Assembly (NCBI GenBank): GCA_024516035.1
Contig: CM044967.1
Coordinates: 6,137,284-6,201,283, forward strand
Origin: Bactericera cockerelli
Lineage: Eukaryota > Arthropoda > Insecta > Hemiptera > Triozidae
Direction: 5' to 3'
Length of the DNA stretch: 64,000 bases
Shown here: piece by piece, positions 1-12,154 of the stretch
Position numbering within the stretch: the first letter of the stretch is position 1
How the letters are laid out: every line of letters starts with the position of its first letter
Notes under the pieces: model-generated
Database searches by the model: none
Told to the model about the DNA's origin: nothing
What the model saw: only the letters and a program-made list of their open reading frames with translations
Translations under genes and position numbers: made by a program

Positions 1-29
1 AATTAATTATGTATATTGAAGTTGAGGTA

Positions 30-160
30 ACCGACTTCAGTGGGTCGATCGATAAGGCCGCGGACTTGCAACTCGGAGGTCGCTGGTTTGAGTCCCAAGT
101 TCACTAATTTATTTAGTAAAGTTAGTTTGGTCCGTCTGGGTAATTGTAACAATGAGACAA
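30..160 (+). mobile_element. SINE-A copy (tRNA-headed SINE)
   Basis: A tRNA-like head starts with CCGACTTCAG and has a B-box-like GGTTTGAGTCCC; the body continues with ATTTAGTAAAG. The same head and body recur at about 17 places in the window on both strands. This copy is diverged. Confidence 0.7.
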
Positions 161-985
161 TGCGGCGGCCACACTTGGCACATTGTCTCTCAACCAAGGG
201 CTCGATGAGACTTTTGTTTTGTGATTACAAAAAAATATACAAGTATTAATAATAAACGTTTAAAATATTCTTCCGGAAGGACGGTCCCTGGGACAAGTTT
301 TTTATATTTAAAAAATAAATCATGAATTATACTTCTTAAAAAAAAATTGTCACAAAAAAGAATAACTGACATCTCGTGATATTTGCCTAAAGACACAGTA
401 CATTGTAGTATTTGTGATTTTGAACATTCATATTGGTGGGTCATCTTTTTATATACTTTTTTTTTTTTTTCTTTTCTTTTTAAATATTTTGGCGTTGGGT
501 TCGCCCTATGGCAAAAAGGGAGTAAAAAATATTCGAAAAGAATGCACATTGTAATATTTATAATTACCTACAGTAATGAAGAACGTGAAATAATTCTGCA
601 CATAAATATAATTAATCATGGAAGAGCTACACGACTAGAAATTCGAAACTCTTGCAGTGTTTTATCATGTTGCGAATTGAGGTTAAATTTTGTTTATTTA
701 GAAATGAGCAAATTTATTTATATTAATGATACTTTGTTTCAACTGCTTGCAAAAAAGGACAGAAAGTATTTTTGTAATTGATATGAGTACTTTTCTATTT
801 ATTTAGTGCACATTCTTTATAGGTCACTTTTTCTTTTTTGACACATCAATAAATCTACATTACTTGAAATATCCAATTTGAACTATACTAGTAGCTAGAA
901 AGTTGTACAGCTTAAATTGCCTTTTGTTAAACTTAAGATATTTAGGTAAAATGTTAGGTTAACTTGTGTTAGGTAAATGAGCGCG
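161..985. other. AT-rich stretch with no recognised feature
   Basis: The stretch is A+T-rich with homopolymer runs. The longest open frames lack codon-like composition and no splice-bounded exon is visible. Confidence 0.5.
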
Positions 986-1260
986 CGATTAGCTCAGTGG
1001 TTAAGCACTCGCTTGCCATGCAGAAGATCCCGGGTTCGATCCCCCGTGCCGATAAAAAATTGTATTCTTAATTTGGTTACAATTGTTTGTAAGGGATACC
1101 TTCCAGTGCACTCGTGTTGACCCAGCACCTAAATGGGAAGTATTATGTCACTTCTCGCCCATTAGAGGGAAGGCATACTACGGGATGGGCAGGCTACAAC
1201 ACTGACCACAAGCGTCTACAGTAGCTCCTGTTTAATGTTTACGAAATAAAAAAGGCTGTG
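986..1260 (+). mobile_element. tRNA-headed SINE, other family
   Basis: Positions 986-1052 read as a tRNA-like head with an A-box-like TTAGCTCAGTGGTTAAG and a B-box GGGTTCGATCCCC. The head is followed by an unrelated body and is not closed by a tRNA acceptor stem, so it is a SINE and not a functional tRNA gene. The body end is approximate. Confidence 0.5.
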
Positions 1261-1439
1261 AAACACTCATCTTTAAAGAAAAAAGTATTGTGTTAGCTAT
1301 TCATGTTGCTGAGCATTGGAAGCATAAGATCTGACGGACGTGTTAGTAGCGGACACGGAAAGAAAAAGAAAGTTAACTTGACCAAAACAGGGGTAAACCC
1401 CGTTGATTTCTTAAAAACAAAAAAAAAAAAAAGATTCGA

Positions 1440-1600
1440 TTCTCGTCGTGGAATGATTATTCGTCTGTACCTTCTGCCGGGTTGCACCCAAGTTACGGCC
1501 CTAGGCATGGCCCTATATTTATTGTTCCTAACCCTACTCTACACAATGAGGCATTGCCGTACATCGTTTTGGGCCGTAACTCGTCGCCACAGATTTTGCC
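1440..1600 (+). repeat. Dispersed repeat R1
   Basis: This segment with ACAATGAGGCATTGCCGTAC recurs inverted at 49670-49755 and in diverged form at 63085-63190. There is no coding potential. The element class is unknown. Confidence 0.55.
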
Positions 1601-1637
1601 CTTTATTCTTTTGCATTTTGATTGCTGTTAAGAACAA

Positions 1638-1685
1638 GGGAAAAATACTTCCGATTTCTAATACTAGAAATTCATCGGAAGGAAT
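1638..1685. repeat. MITE end fragment (ACTTCCG palindrome type)
   Basis: The palindromic sequence ACTTCCGATTTCTAATACTA and its complement half match the terminal inverted repeats of the element at 7036-7283. Only one end is present. Confidence 0.55.
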
Positions 1686-2248
1686 TTGTAATTGTATATT
1701 TACTGGTCAAGCCCAGTGTAAAATAAAATATAAAACATAAATACATATCAGTACAATTAAAAAACATAGTTAAAGCAAAACACATAAAACAATAAGTGAC
1801 TAGATAATAATAAACAGTAACAAGGGTAAGTATAATTAAAATCAAAGTACTCTTTAATGCCATGAAAGCCCTATTTTTTTCGCTTTAAAACCAAAAGTTA
1901 TTGCTTTAAATCATGAAGTTAATTGGTATTGCTCCATAACTGCACAGAAAAGCTTTTAGACGTTCATTATGAATATACGGCTCAGTGCATTACTTATTCT
2001 TGTATTACCTGTCTAATAATAATAGAGGTATAAGGGGAGTATTTATTCGTCCCACTATTAAACTTAAATTATTCCTCACAGGAACATAAATTATGCGCTT
2101 TCTAGTTCTTGCGGTAAATGCTATTTGATAATGTCAATGTCATAGGCCTTTGAGTGATATGAAATGCCTGGGGAGTCAACTCCGCCCATCACTGCAATGT
2201 TTCTTAGCACAGGCGATTTAAATGTGGATAAGTAGTATTGTGTTCCAA

Positions 2249-2390
2249 CCGACCTCAGTAGCTTGATCGATAGGGCGGCGGATTAGTAACCTGGAGGTCG
2301 TTGGTTCAAGTCCCGGTTTCAGCGTAGATTTAGTAAAGCGAGTTTCATTAGATGTGGCGTCACGAAAGTAATAAACACAAACATGATAAC
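2249..2390 (+). mobile_element. SINE-A copy
   Basis: A near-complete copy: tRNA-like head CCGACCTCAGTAGCTTGATC, B box GGTTCAAGTCCC, then the body ending CACAAACATGATAAC. Confidence 0.8.
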
Positions 2391-2481
2391 TTTAGTATTG
2401 TAGTCCCCTAAGTTGGAACACCACTGTTGCCAAATTTATTTATGCAATGCCGTCGAAATTCTCTCTATATATAAACTGTAT

Positions 2482-2615
2482 CCGACCTCAGTAGCTTGTT
2501 CAATAAGGCGGCAAACTTTTAACCTGGAGGTCAGTGGTTTAAGTCCCAAGTTAAACAAAGATATAGTAAAGCGAGTTCGAGTAGTTGTGATATCACAATT
2601 GTGATCAAGACAAAG
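2482..2615 (+). mobile_element. SINE-A copy
   Basis: A second SINE-A lies 90 bp after the previous one in the same orientation. A degenerate partial head follows at 2942-2990. Confidence 0.75.
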
Positions 2616-3270
2616 ACACCACTTCTTGATAAGTCCATAATTTTACTGTCATACATTTTCATTTTTAAGATTTATAAAAGGAAAATTAAACATAATCAAG
2701 GAAGGTGATAATTTGTTCTATGTTCTCTTTGGAAAATTTCCTCTTCCTTTAAATGCTCCACTCGTAGTTTGTAACGGTTTTTCAGCAACTACCTCCTCCT
2801 TGCTGCTAGAGAGATAAACAAATTCCTTAATCCTAAGTGAAGGGAAAAAGAACGTAGGTATAACAGGGTAATACTTCCGAGGTGGAAAGCGAGAGTCCTT
2901 TCAATTCATTCCTTGTAAAATTAAATATTGCCTGAGACGAATGCCGACCTCAGGCTGTGGTTCGATAAGACGGACTGGTAAACTGGCCCTCGTTCTAGAA
3001 AGCACTCTCACTCTCATAAGGGTTGGGTGGAAGACAATGCCGCAGGCAATAATTTGTAATTTTGTAATTGTATATTTACGGATCAAGCCCAGTGTAAAAT
3101 AATAACCCCACCCTTTAGTTAGGACATTATTATCCTTTGTTATTTATTTTCCAATCTATTTTATTGTTTATTTATTTTTTCTAAATTATACTCGTATACT
3201 GTAAATATTGTACATTACTGTAATACTGTGATAAAGATTTTAAAAATATCTCCAAATCTCCCTTTCAACA

Positions 3271-3334
3271 GTCATACAACGCACTCTGATTGGTTAAGTT
3301 GAACGCAATAATCAATCAGAGTGTGTTGTGTGAC
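3271..3334. repeat. Short inverted repeat (hairpin), MITE-like
   Basis: Arms at 3271-3296 and 3309-3334 pair around CACTCTGATTG / CAATCAGAGTG. A related inverted segment, also with ACAACG and CAATCAGAG, occurs at 36735-36800, so this is a small dispersed palindromic element. Confidence 0.6.
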
Positions 3335-3404
3335 ATACCTACCTACTTAGAGAGGAAAAATTAATTCATTTTTTTTATTTTTACACTCATACCGACGAAT
3401 TTGT

Positions 3405-3965
3405 AATCCTTAAGTTAGCCAAATTCAACACCATCACAGAACATGTCACTTTTTTAATACTGGAACTCACAAATTTGTCCTTCTAAATATTAGTCAAATT
3501 CAACATCATCACAGAACTTCTCACTTTTTTCTTCAATTAACACTGACAAATTCGTCCTCCTAGAGTTAACGTAATTCAACATCACTACAGAACTTCTCAC
3601 TTTTTTGTTCAATTATCTCAGACAAATTTGTCCTCCTAGAGTAAACAAATTCAACACCACCACAGAACTTCTCACTTTTTTCTTCAATTAACACCGACAA
3701 ATTCGTCCCTCTTAAAGTAAGCTAAATTCAACATCACCACAGAACCATGGTGTGTATAACTGTAAAGTTGGAAAACACCACATTAATAAAATAGAATATA
3801 GATATAGATACTCGTAGATAGACCATAGAACTTCTCACTTTTTTGTTCAATTAACACCGACAAATCTGCCTCCTGAAGTTAACAAAATTCAACATCACCA
3901 CAGAACTTCTCACTTTTTTGTTCAATTAACATCGACAAATTCGTCCTCCCAAAGTTAAAGGGTCT
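3405..3965. repeat. Degenerate tandem array, about 70-80 bp unit
   Basis: The phrase CACAGAACTTCTCACTTTTT followed by TCAATTAACACCGACAAATT recurs at least six times, interrupted near 3745-3825. ACTTCTCACTTTT is also part of dispersed repeat R3 (for example 9778 and 23948), so the array may be an amplified piece of R3. Confidence 0.65.
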
Positions 3966-5269
3966 CCGAGGATGAAGAAATAAATATCATTCGTTATGAA
4001 GTGTGGGTAATGCCTGCGAGTCTGAGTGAACAAGTTCCCGCGACACAGAACATTTTCCTCTGTGGAACATTAGTGTTGTAACATTAGGGAAGGAGGCAGT
4101 GAGTAATGATGATATAGAGACGCCTTCTTGAACTTTCTTAATATTATAATATATTAAGAAAGAAAGAAAAAATAATAATAATAAAAAAAAATATGGCTAT
4201 ATTTGGGGTTGGGGACACACTATAAAACAGGATTCATAGATGTTGACATGCACCACTATAATCTAATAAAAAATAGATAGAGATAAAACAGGACTAAAAG
4301 TAATTATAATTATTATTATTATTTATCACTTTATTGGTAAATCACATGATAGATTCTACAACATGAAATAAAAAGAACACAGTAGAATATGTAGTGAACC
4401 AAGAGGAGAGTTCAAAGCCTGAGGCTTTCTCTTCCACCTAACTCTAAGCCTACTACGCCCTTAAGTTGAAGTTTTCAACCTAGCACAGTGTACTATGGCC
4501 CGAGTTAAGGGATAGTGTACCCTTAGATTAAATTTAATTCAGTATTTTAATTTGTCCCTTTTACAGCCCGACTTGAATATTGAAGTGTCATTTTTCAGCA
4601 GTAAGTCGAAGACGTATTATTTTGCTGTCAATTTTTTTCGGGAAATTGAAAGTAGCTTTTTTTCTGGGTCGGTTACAGATCTGAAAATAACATGCTGAAA
4701 GGCCGGGTTCAAAATTCCGTCGTAGAATATTTGTGTTTTGTGGTACACTACCTATTTTTTGCTTTATGAAATTATGGCTTTGGTCTGTTGAAAATAAAGC
4801 ACTTTATGTTTTAAACTCTACAACTAGGTTAAAAATATGTATCGTTTTTTGTCTTGCACATTGCATAGTCAAAATAATAATAGGTGTCCATACAATTTTT
4901 CCTTGATTCAACGCACTAATTCTTGAAACTTACATACACATTGGGTGACGTTTTCTTGCCATCCAAACCCACTAAAATACTTACTCTTAAATGTCACATC
5001 TGAAACCCCATGACCGTATTCTTACTCATTTCAGAGAATACCACCCAAGCAGTTATGGTTTAATCGAAGATGGAGCAGGAATACCTTTTAAAAAATATTG
5101 TTACATGTTTTATTAATTTTATTAATGTTTAAAAATAAATATATACCAGACTACTTCTCATTTCAGAAGTTAGAATAGGGGATGGGCACTTCCTGTTTGT
5201 TCCTATTCTATGGATCGGAGATATGAACTCCAGCTGGCTCGGCAACATGTCACATCTTCTGAGTTAATT
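3966..5269. other. Intergenic, degraded repeats only
   Basis: Parts at 4215-4235 and 4435-4560 resemble the MITE at 7887-8032 (AACAGGATT, GGCCCGAGTTAAGGGATAGTG). Nothing else is recognised. Confidence 0.45.
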
Positions 5270-5900
5270 TCTGATTAATGTCGTGAGAGTTAGGGGTGAG
5301 ATGTCGTGAGAGTTAGGGGTGTTATATTGTAGAAGTTAGGGGTGTTGTCATGACGGTTAAGGGTGTAATGTAATGGTAGAGAGGGTTACAATGTCGTGAG
5401 AGTTAGGGGTGAGATGTCGTGAGAGTTAGGGTGTTATATCATGGAAGTTAGGGGTGTTGTCATGATGGTTAAGGGTGTAATGTAATGGTAGAGAGGGTTT
5501 CAATGTCGTGAAAGTTAGGGTGTGTTGTCATTATGGTTATGGGTATCGGTATAATGTCATGGTAGTTAGGCGTGAGATATCGTGGAATTTAAGGGTGTTG
5601 TCATGATGGTTGGGTTGTAATATCATGGTAGTAAAGGGTGTAATGTCGTGGGAGTTAGGGGTGTTTTATGATAGTTAGGGAGTTCATTTTGTGAGAGTAA
5701 GTGGCTGTTGTCATAATATTAAGGGGTGTCGTAGGAGTTAGGGGTGTTTTATGATAGTTAGGGAGGTCATTTTTGAAGATTGAGTGGGTGTTGTGATGAT
5801 ATTACGGGTTTAATGTTGTGAGTAGTAAGGGGCGTTTTCATAATAGTTAGGGGTATTCTTGATAGTTAAGGGTGTTTTGTCGGGACAGTTAGCACTGTAA
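5270..5900. repeat. Degenerate minisatellite built on GTTAGGGGTG
   Basis: More than 20 imperfect units of 20-25 bp carry GTTAGGGGTG joined by ATGTCGTGAGA, TGTCATGATG or GTAATGTAATG. Spacing and sequence are irregular, unlike a telomere array. Confidence 0.7.
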
Positions 5901-6191
5901 TTTCATTATACCATCCTACTGTTACGATGGTATTATGACCATCTTACTGTTAGGTCAATGATCAGGTGGAAAAAAAGCATAGTTTAATTTAAGGAGTGTG
6001 GGAATGATATCATGGAACAAGAACATTCGAACACAATATAACTCTTCTTCTTACATGTCTTATTCAAAAACCCCAGGACCATATTCATACTCATAAAACC
6101 ACACCCTGAAATTTCCACAACTCACCTGTTGTTACTAACTTCATAATTACAATGTCACAGTTAAGAATATGTATTACGAGTACTTAGCACT

Positions 6192-6463
6192 AAATATTAA
6201 TAATACTCATTAGTGGAAGGTAACCGCAGTAGACGAGGTAATTTTCAAGGTATTCTCTACAGCTAACCCTCATAACACTTGTTGACCTGATGCACTACAG
6301 TGCTTTGGGAAAATAATCATATTTGTGTCCATCAACTACGTGTATCACATCTACTCAAACTCGCATTAATAAATTTACGCTGAAACCGGGACTTGAACCA
6401 ACGACCTCCAGATTAGAAGTCCCCGCCTTATCGATCAAGTTACTTGCTACTGAGGTCTGTGGG
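6192..6463 (-). mobile_element. SINE-C tail fused to SINE-A copy, both minus
   Basis: 6192-6285 is the 3' part of SINE-C reversed (AGTGGAAGGTAACC). 6317-6463 is a SINE-A reversed, with GGGACTTGAACCAACGACCT and TACTGAGGTC at its end. Confidence 0.65.
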
Positions 6464-7035
6464 AAAAATAATTATAAGAAAATAATAAATCACGTATGTA
6501 TTACCTATATCTTTCAAACTAATGCACAAGAAAATCCAAAGGCACGATAGTCGTCGAGAAAAATATCAGTCGGCGATGACATACATTTCTTCCTTCTCTC
6601 TCATTAGAAAAAAAAGCGCAACGAAAACTAGCTTGATTTTGCAAAAACATGATTGCAAATTCTTCGTCCCGTTTTTCCCGTAACTTTTCTTCCAAGCTCA
6701 TTAAATAATAAAGACTGGTTCAATACGGAAAAGTCTTTCATGTTGCTTGCAAGAGCTGAGGGAATGAAACTACTCTCTGTGTGTAAATATCTCCTTTGTG
6801 CAAACATCCTTTGAGACGTTAGGATCATTAAAAAGCGGAACCCGAATAGTTTGATTGATAATTAGGGCACGGTGGACGCGTGTCTTACACCCCTATAATT
6901 ACGATTGCTAACTCGTAATTATAGGTGTTATAATTCTCACTAAATCTTTCAACTATCACTAAATTCTGAGATTAAAAAAAGTATTATAATTATTATATTT
7001 GCAGACATTAATGTAGAATGTAGGTACTAGAACAT

Positions 7036-7283
7036 TTACTTCCGAAAAATTTCTAATATGTATTAGAAATTGGAAGTATTGTGTTCGTTTTCGTAAAAAA
7101 AATTTGCTCAAATTTCATTTTTTTTTTCTTCATATTTCTGGACGTTTCATAACCTCCTGTGTTCAATTACTTTCAGTGAATTTCAATTCTAATTGTATTT
7201 ATTTGAAAGATAATTAAGGTTTTGAAACCTACAATAGGAAAATACTTCCGATTTCTAATATTAGAAATTTGTCGGAAGTAAAA
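7036..7283. mobile_element. MITE with about 45-bp terminal inverted repeats
   Basis: The left end TTACTTCCGAAAAATTTCTA matches the reverse complement of the right end (TTACTTCCGACAAATTTCTA), and each end is itself palindromic. The interior has no coding capacity. Single ends recur at 1638-1685 and 43200-43235. A clear target duplication was not found. Confidence 0.65.
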
Positions 7284-7420
7284 TGTATTCTAACATTACT
7301 AGAAAATAGGTTATAATAATCGTAGAGACGCTGGGTTACAAAATAATGATTTTCTTTATGGTCATGATGTATGTTTTGTACCTACACTAGAATACTAGTA
7401 CATTATTAATTTATTTATTT

Positions 7421-7630
7421 GTTCCAATTATAATAATAAACTCTTTAGTAGAAGGTAACCAACAGGCGATGTTAATTCTCAAAACATTTTCTACCACGTA
7501 ACCCTCACAGTCTTATTATCATGTGGTCATAAACTCAAATTAATGAGGAAAAATTCATGCACTGGGATTGTAACCAACGGATCCCTAAACTACCTAGATT
7601 ACCAGACTAGCTCGTTAACCACTTGACTAC
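7421..7630 (-). mobile_element. SINE-C copy
   Basis: Reversed SINE-C: the tail (TAATAATAA, GAAGGTAACC, TGTGGTCA) comes first on the plus strand and the tRNA-like head (TACCAGACTAG, GTTAACCACTTGACTAC) last. Confidence 0.7.
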
Positions 7631-7886
7631 TATTTCTAAATGCACTGTTATTTTCTCTCTACATGTACCTCCCATGGAATTAGGACAAAAATTTGTCAAT
7701 AATCCAATGTGGCCAGGATTTGAACTTGAACCCTTCGTCTACCATAAAAGGCATACAGATCATTTTTTTTAAGAAAAAAAAATAGACGTTTTTATTTCAT
7801 GAGAAAAACTCGAGTCTACACGTTTTGTTTTGGATAATGAATATAACTCGAGCTTGATTTTAGGTTTTACTTGGAATGAGAAAAAA

Positions 7887-8032
7887 GGGCCACATTATGA
7901 AACAGGATTAAAGTTAAGCGAAGTCAGACACGCCTTCAAGTCAGAGTTTCAACCAATCACAGCGCACAATAGCCCGAGTTCAGGGATAGTGTCCACTTAG
8001 ATTTAATCTAATCCTGTTTTATAATTCGGTCC
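7887..8032. mobile_element. MITE with AACAGGATTA inverted ends
   Basis: The left end (GGGCCACATTATGAAACAGG) pairs imperfectly with the right end ending CCTGTTTTATAATTCGGTCC. Related pieces occur at 4435-4560, 8697-8757, 9453-9590, 11049-11100, 40190-40220 and 42275-42410. Confidence 0.6.
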
Positions 8033-8117
8033 TAAAGCTCGAGCCCCGGAACCGCTTTCGCATTACTTCAGGGCACTTTACCTTTACATTCATGCCATTC
8101 CGGAAACGGAAAATTTC

Positions 8118-8182
8118 CTCTCCGGCCGGGATTTGAACCCGGGTCAGTAACCAATGCTCTTAACCACTGAGCCACGGAGTCT
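8118..8182 (-). repeat. tRNA-like SINE head, minus
   Basis: The plus strand reads CCGGGATTTGAACCCGGG then CACTGAGCCACGGAG, which is a reversed B box and A box. A second weak reversed head lies at 8375-8430. Neither is a complete tRNA. Confidence 0.5.
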
Positions 8183-8571
8183 TGAATTTAGGTGTTGTTA
8201 TTTCTCAATTTCATATATTTGTATCAAAGTTTGTTTTTATTTTAAATCAGTGTTTCACAGCCTTGTTTATTTCGTAGGCATACAGATCCTGTAGTGTGCA
8301 TCCCCTCTGATGAACAACAAGTGACACAATAATTCCCATGTAGGGCCAATTTTTTTTTTTTTTTAAATCTGAAAATAGAATCCGGGTCGTTCCACATGGA
8401 AAGCGAGGAGCTTACCACTGAGCTTAGGGTGCGCTCTATATTAGTACCTATCGTTATGATTAATTTTGAAATGTCTTCCTCAGAAGTATCCATTCCGAAT
8501 TTATTATTAATGCTAATTGGCTAATCAAGAGCCTCACCTCATATAAAACAGAGCGTACCTCAATCCAGACT

Positions 8572-8690
8572 ATCATCATAGGGTGGCGTCATCGTGAACG
8601 ATGGTAGCCAGACAGTGGAGGAATGACTCAGCACTTCTACCACTTTACAAGGAGGCTAATAATTGACAAGGGCCTCCAGAACTATGGTGT
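8572..8690 (+). repeat. Dispersed repeat R2
   Basis: CATCATAGGGTGGCGTCATC through CTAATAATTGACAAGGGCC recurs at 18412-18530 and 41060-41160. In the latter two it leads into a 38-bp tandem motif that is absent here. Confidence 0.7.
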
Positions 8691-9639
8691 CCTGTGATTG
8701 GTTGAACCTTCAACTCGAGGCCTCATCTTTGTTGTAATCCTGTTTTATAATTTGACCTGAGCTTTCCACTACAGAAATTAAAAGAAGAACAGATTGTTAA
8801 AATAATAACACATAATATAGGTACCGTATATTTTTTTTACTTAATTCTACATTAGTTATAAATTGGATATATTGTTACACCATTGTGTCACCCAATACAA
8901 ATACCTACACACAAAATTGGTTTAAATTTTCATTTCATTTCTTAGCAATAGATGATAAAAATACTGAATATTTGTAATATGAATAATGTATATTTATGAA
9001 TAAATCCTAATCCTAGCGGTTTGCAAAAATTTGGATATCTCTTGTAAGAGAAGATGGCCGGTTGAGATACTTATGGTCCCCACCAGCCCATACAACAGGC
9101 AAGAACATTCCACCAATCAAAATTGCTTTCCAGCTCTATGATTGGTCAACAGTCATTGTCCGCTCTGAGCTAATAACAAGCATGAGTATCTCCAACTGCA
9201 CATAAAAAATAAATATTTTTTTATGGTCAATATGATCAGATCACTTATTTATTTTAAATAAATTTTACATCTCAAGATTATAAGGAAGTTATAGACACCA
9301 GAAAGTTCAGAAACTTAATTAGAAAATGATGAACACCAGAAATGTATAGCAAACTTATAGTATGGAAACTTATAGTAACCAGACACTTAAAAACATCCTC
9401 GTTTACCTAACTGTTGAAAGAATTTTGTCAGTTGCTTAAAAAAATCGCACGGACCAAATTATAAAGTTTTAAACAATAAAAAGGAAAGTCCGTCCTTAAT
9501 CTATGATAGCTTAGGGTGCGCTGCCATTGATGGAAAGCCCCTCTTCAAGGACAGTTATAATTAACTGTTATAATTTGGCCCTCAGTCCCAGTGAAGGGCC
9601 TCTTTACTGACCACCTCTTTTCTAATTTTTCTGTTTTTT

Positions 9640-9800
9640 CTGTTTTCTGTTTATAGTGATTAAAATAGAGAGGTTAGTTGATGGCATGGATAATCAGAAC
9701 TATTACCAGCTGATGAGAGCAAATAAGCTCGAAAAAGCTGTCTAGGTGTGTTCTGATATTCATGTTAATCTAGTACAACTTCTCACTTTTCTGTTAAAAA
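9640..9800 (+). repeat. Dispersed repeat R3
   Basis: The segment with AGAGAGGTTAGTTGATGGCA, CTGATGAGAGCAAATAAGCT and ACTTCTCACTTTTCTGTT recurs at 23826-23980 (plus) and 24540-24690 and 42890-43005 (minus). Confidence 0.65.
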
Positions 9801-11980
9801 AATAAAATAAAAAAAAAAAAAAAATGATTATACTGACTGATTATACTGTATTCCACAATATTATGTGATGAAAAGATATTCCTAATTACCTATATTGTTT
9901 TGTAGGAAGCAATATTATTTGACAAGCATAATCTTTTTCGATCCATAATGGCATTTCATATGAATGCCTATTTACCTATTTTACAAGTGATAAGTGTACA
10001 AACCACCGGCCTCCGATGGGTACAAAAATATATTAGAAAAAAGGTGGTCAATACACTATTTGATAACCTATAAAGTCTAAGAGATTTTTTTCTGTCCGCT
10101 TTTTCAGATAGAGATTTTTGTAAGATCGTAGAACTGAACACATCCTATAACTGAACTGATCCTAGAAAAAGTAAGGATCCTAGAATTGCTTCATTGTGAT
10201 ACCAAGTCCGGTACAATTTTGTTTATTCAAGAATTTTATTTATAAATTCTTTATTTAAATTTATCGAAAGCAATGTTCTTTACAAACAGTGACAAGTAGT
10301 TCTGTAATCCAGTTGTCGTGGGGATCCGTAGGATCGGATTGCATGAATTTTTCTTCAAATATTTCAGAATTTGATCACAAAACTATAATGGCACCAAAAA
10401 AACTGCTGGGATGAATGGACTATTTAGTCCTATACTTGCAGCATAAGAAGATAATTGTTTAGATATTATTTATTATTCAAGGAAAAATAAATAAATATAG
10501 ATTTTGCCGTGACAGATCAGTAGTGAAAAAGTTTTTGAGGCTTCATTTAAATTTGGTTTAAAAACTGACATTTCAGTGAATTCTTTGGAGCCTTCTGACG
10601 GCCATTTTATATCTTTCATTAAAAGATAATTTTGAAAGCTGCCGTCTATAAAGTCATTTAATTGGAAGCTACAAATGAATGTTAACAGCAATTTTCATCT
10701 GATCACAAGAGCGATGTCAAAAATACTCAACCCCGCTTCAGTGAAATTTGAGATGCTTAGAAATCGAACCACCGACCTCCAATTTAGACCATGTGTTCTA
10801 AATAAAACTTGTAATATAATAAGAGACCATTCTAATTTAGCTCTATTTGCAATAGCCAATAATATTGGAGTAAATAACAAGTTCTGTAAAATCAAAATGC
10901 CTTAAGGTTCAATAGAACAGTATTGACAAATGCAAATATGCCCATTCTTACCATTTTCAATTTCTTTCGAGAGTAGAGGAAAGTGAGAATTTCATTATTG
11001 GCACGGTATAAACTTGGTTTCAACACAAGATTTGAATTTTGGTTAGAACACTATTGGCCAAATTATGAAACAGGATTAAAGGTTTCAACCAATCACCAGC
11101 ATCACTTGATAAATCTACCAATTCTATTTGTTCTGATAGATATGAAAGTAAATTAAGTAGCTCAATAATTTATTTTCTTTCAAAATCATCTAATACTTCT
11201 ATTTTTTTTTTTTTTTTTCAAAGGATCGCAGTTGCCGCGCAGCGCGGCAGCTCTGCAAGTATTGAAGGGTCTTTTCAGCACCCAATGATTTTTAATGAAA
11301 TTTATAATCTGCGATCTGAGATGTTATCAATAAACAACAACAATAAAACTTTTATTTATCAAAGCTCATTATTGGTACTGGTCAATTATTCAAATATAAA
11401 ATCCTGTTTATCCATGTGAAATTTTCCTTTCGTCTTTTATTAGTAAGGTACTGATGATTTATTCAGGAATAACTAAACAAACCCTATTGAAAGTTCGGGT
11501 TTGTAAAAACCTAACTTAAAATAAAATACAGCATTAGGTATCATAGTTTTCTAGAAGTAAAAATAAATAATCTCTTTCTAGCTGATATTAAGAAGTATTT
11601 TTTATGGCTTGTGAATTCGACATATACAGACAACTCAATGTTTTCGAAAGTCACCTTAAAAGATAAAATACAAAGGAACCTGGATATGAGAGAACTGGAT
11701 ATAAGAGAAACATCGATGTAAGAGAACAATTTCTAGGTCCAATTTGCCCCCATTTAAGGGAAAATAACCTCATTATAAGAGAAACCTGTATATCTGTATA
11801 CTTATAAGAGACAAAATTTCTGGTCCCTTGAGTAGTTCTCTTATATCCGGGTTCAATTGTACAAGTATAACCTAGTTACCATATAGTCTGGTAAAAAGGA
11901 TTGTTGGCATGAATATGTTATCTGATAAAAGCGTTTTTAAAGCTGTTAACAAGGATTGATTCCATAGGGAGAGATTGTTT
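9801..11980. other. Intergenic region 3' of the Rap-GAP/BTB gene
   Basis: No convincing exon is visible. A MITE fragment sits at 11049-11100 and poly(T) at 11202-11220. Part of this region just below 11981 must hold the 3' UTR of the minus-strand gene, but no poly(A) signal could be chosen with confidence. Confidence 0.45.
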
Positions 11981-12154
11981 TTAGATTCCGTAGTCAAATG
12001 ATTCCCACTCGCTAAATCTGGAGTCTTGCTTTTGTAGTTTCTGCTGGCACTCTTCAATGTAGCTCTCCTGTATTCGATACATGCCGGAATTCGCCTGGTA
12101 CATCAATGTTTCGAGGATCCGCTCGTTTTTGATGGCTTTCGTGGGCAGAACAAC
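11981..12154 (-). CDS. gprs: Rap-GAP/BTB gene, last coding exon
   Basis: The exon follows an acceptor (TTTATTTACAG) and encodes 57 residues, [20 protein letters not shown] onward, ending WESFDYGI and TAA. It completes the BACK-like region. The phase is 0 with the preceding exon. Confidence 0.85.
   Translation of the reverse strand, partial: VVLPTKAIKNERILETLMYQANSGMYRIQESYIEECQQKLQKQDSRFSEWESFDYGI

Noticed and set aside
986..1060. tRNA gene
   Set aside because: A and B boxes are present, but the acceptor stem does not close and a repeat body follows. The same holds for the other tRNA-like heads in the window.
5270..5900. TTAGGGG-rich array as a telomeric repeat
   Set aside because: Units are 20-25 bp and irregular; the insect telomere repeat is TTAGG without such spacers. 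It is a degenerate minisatellite.
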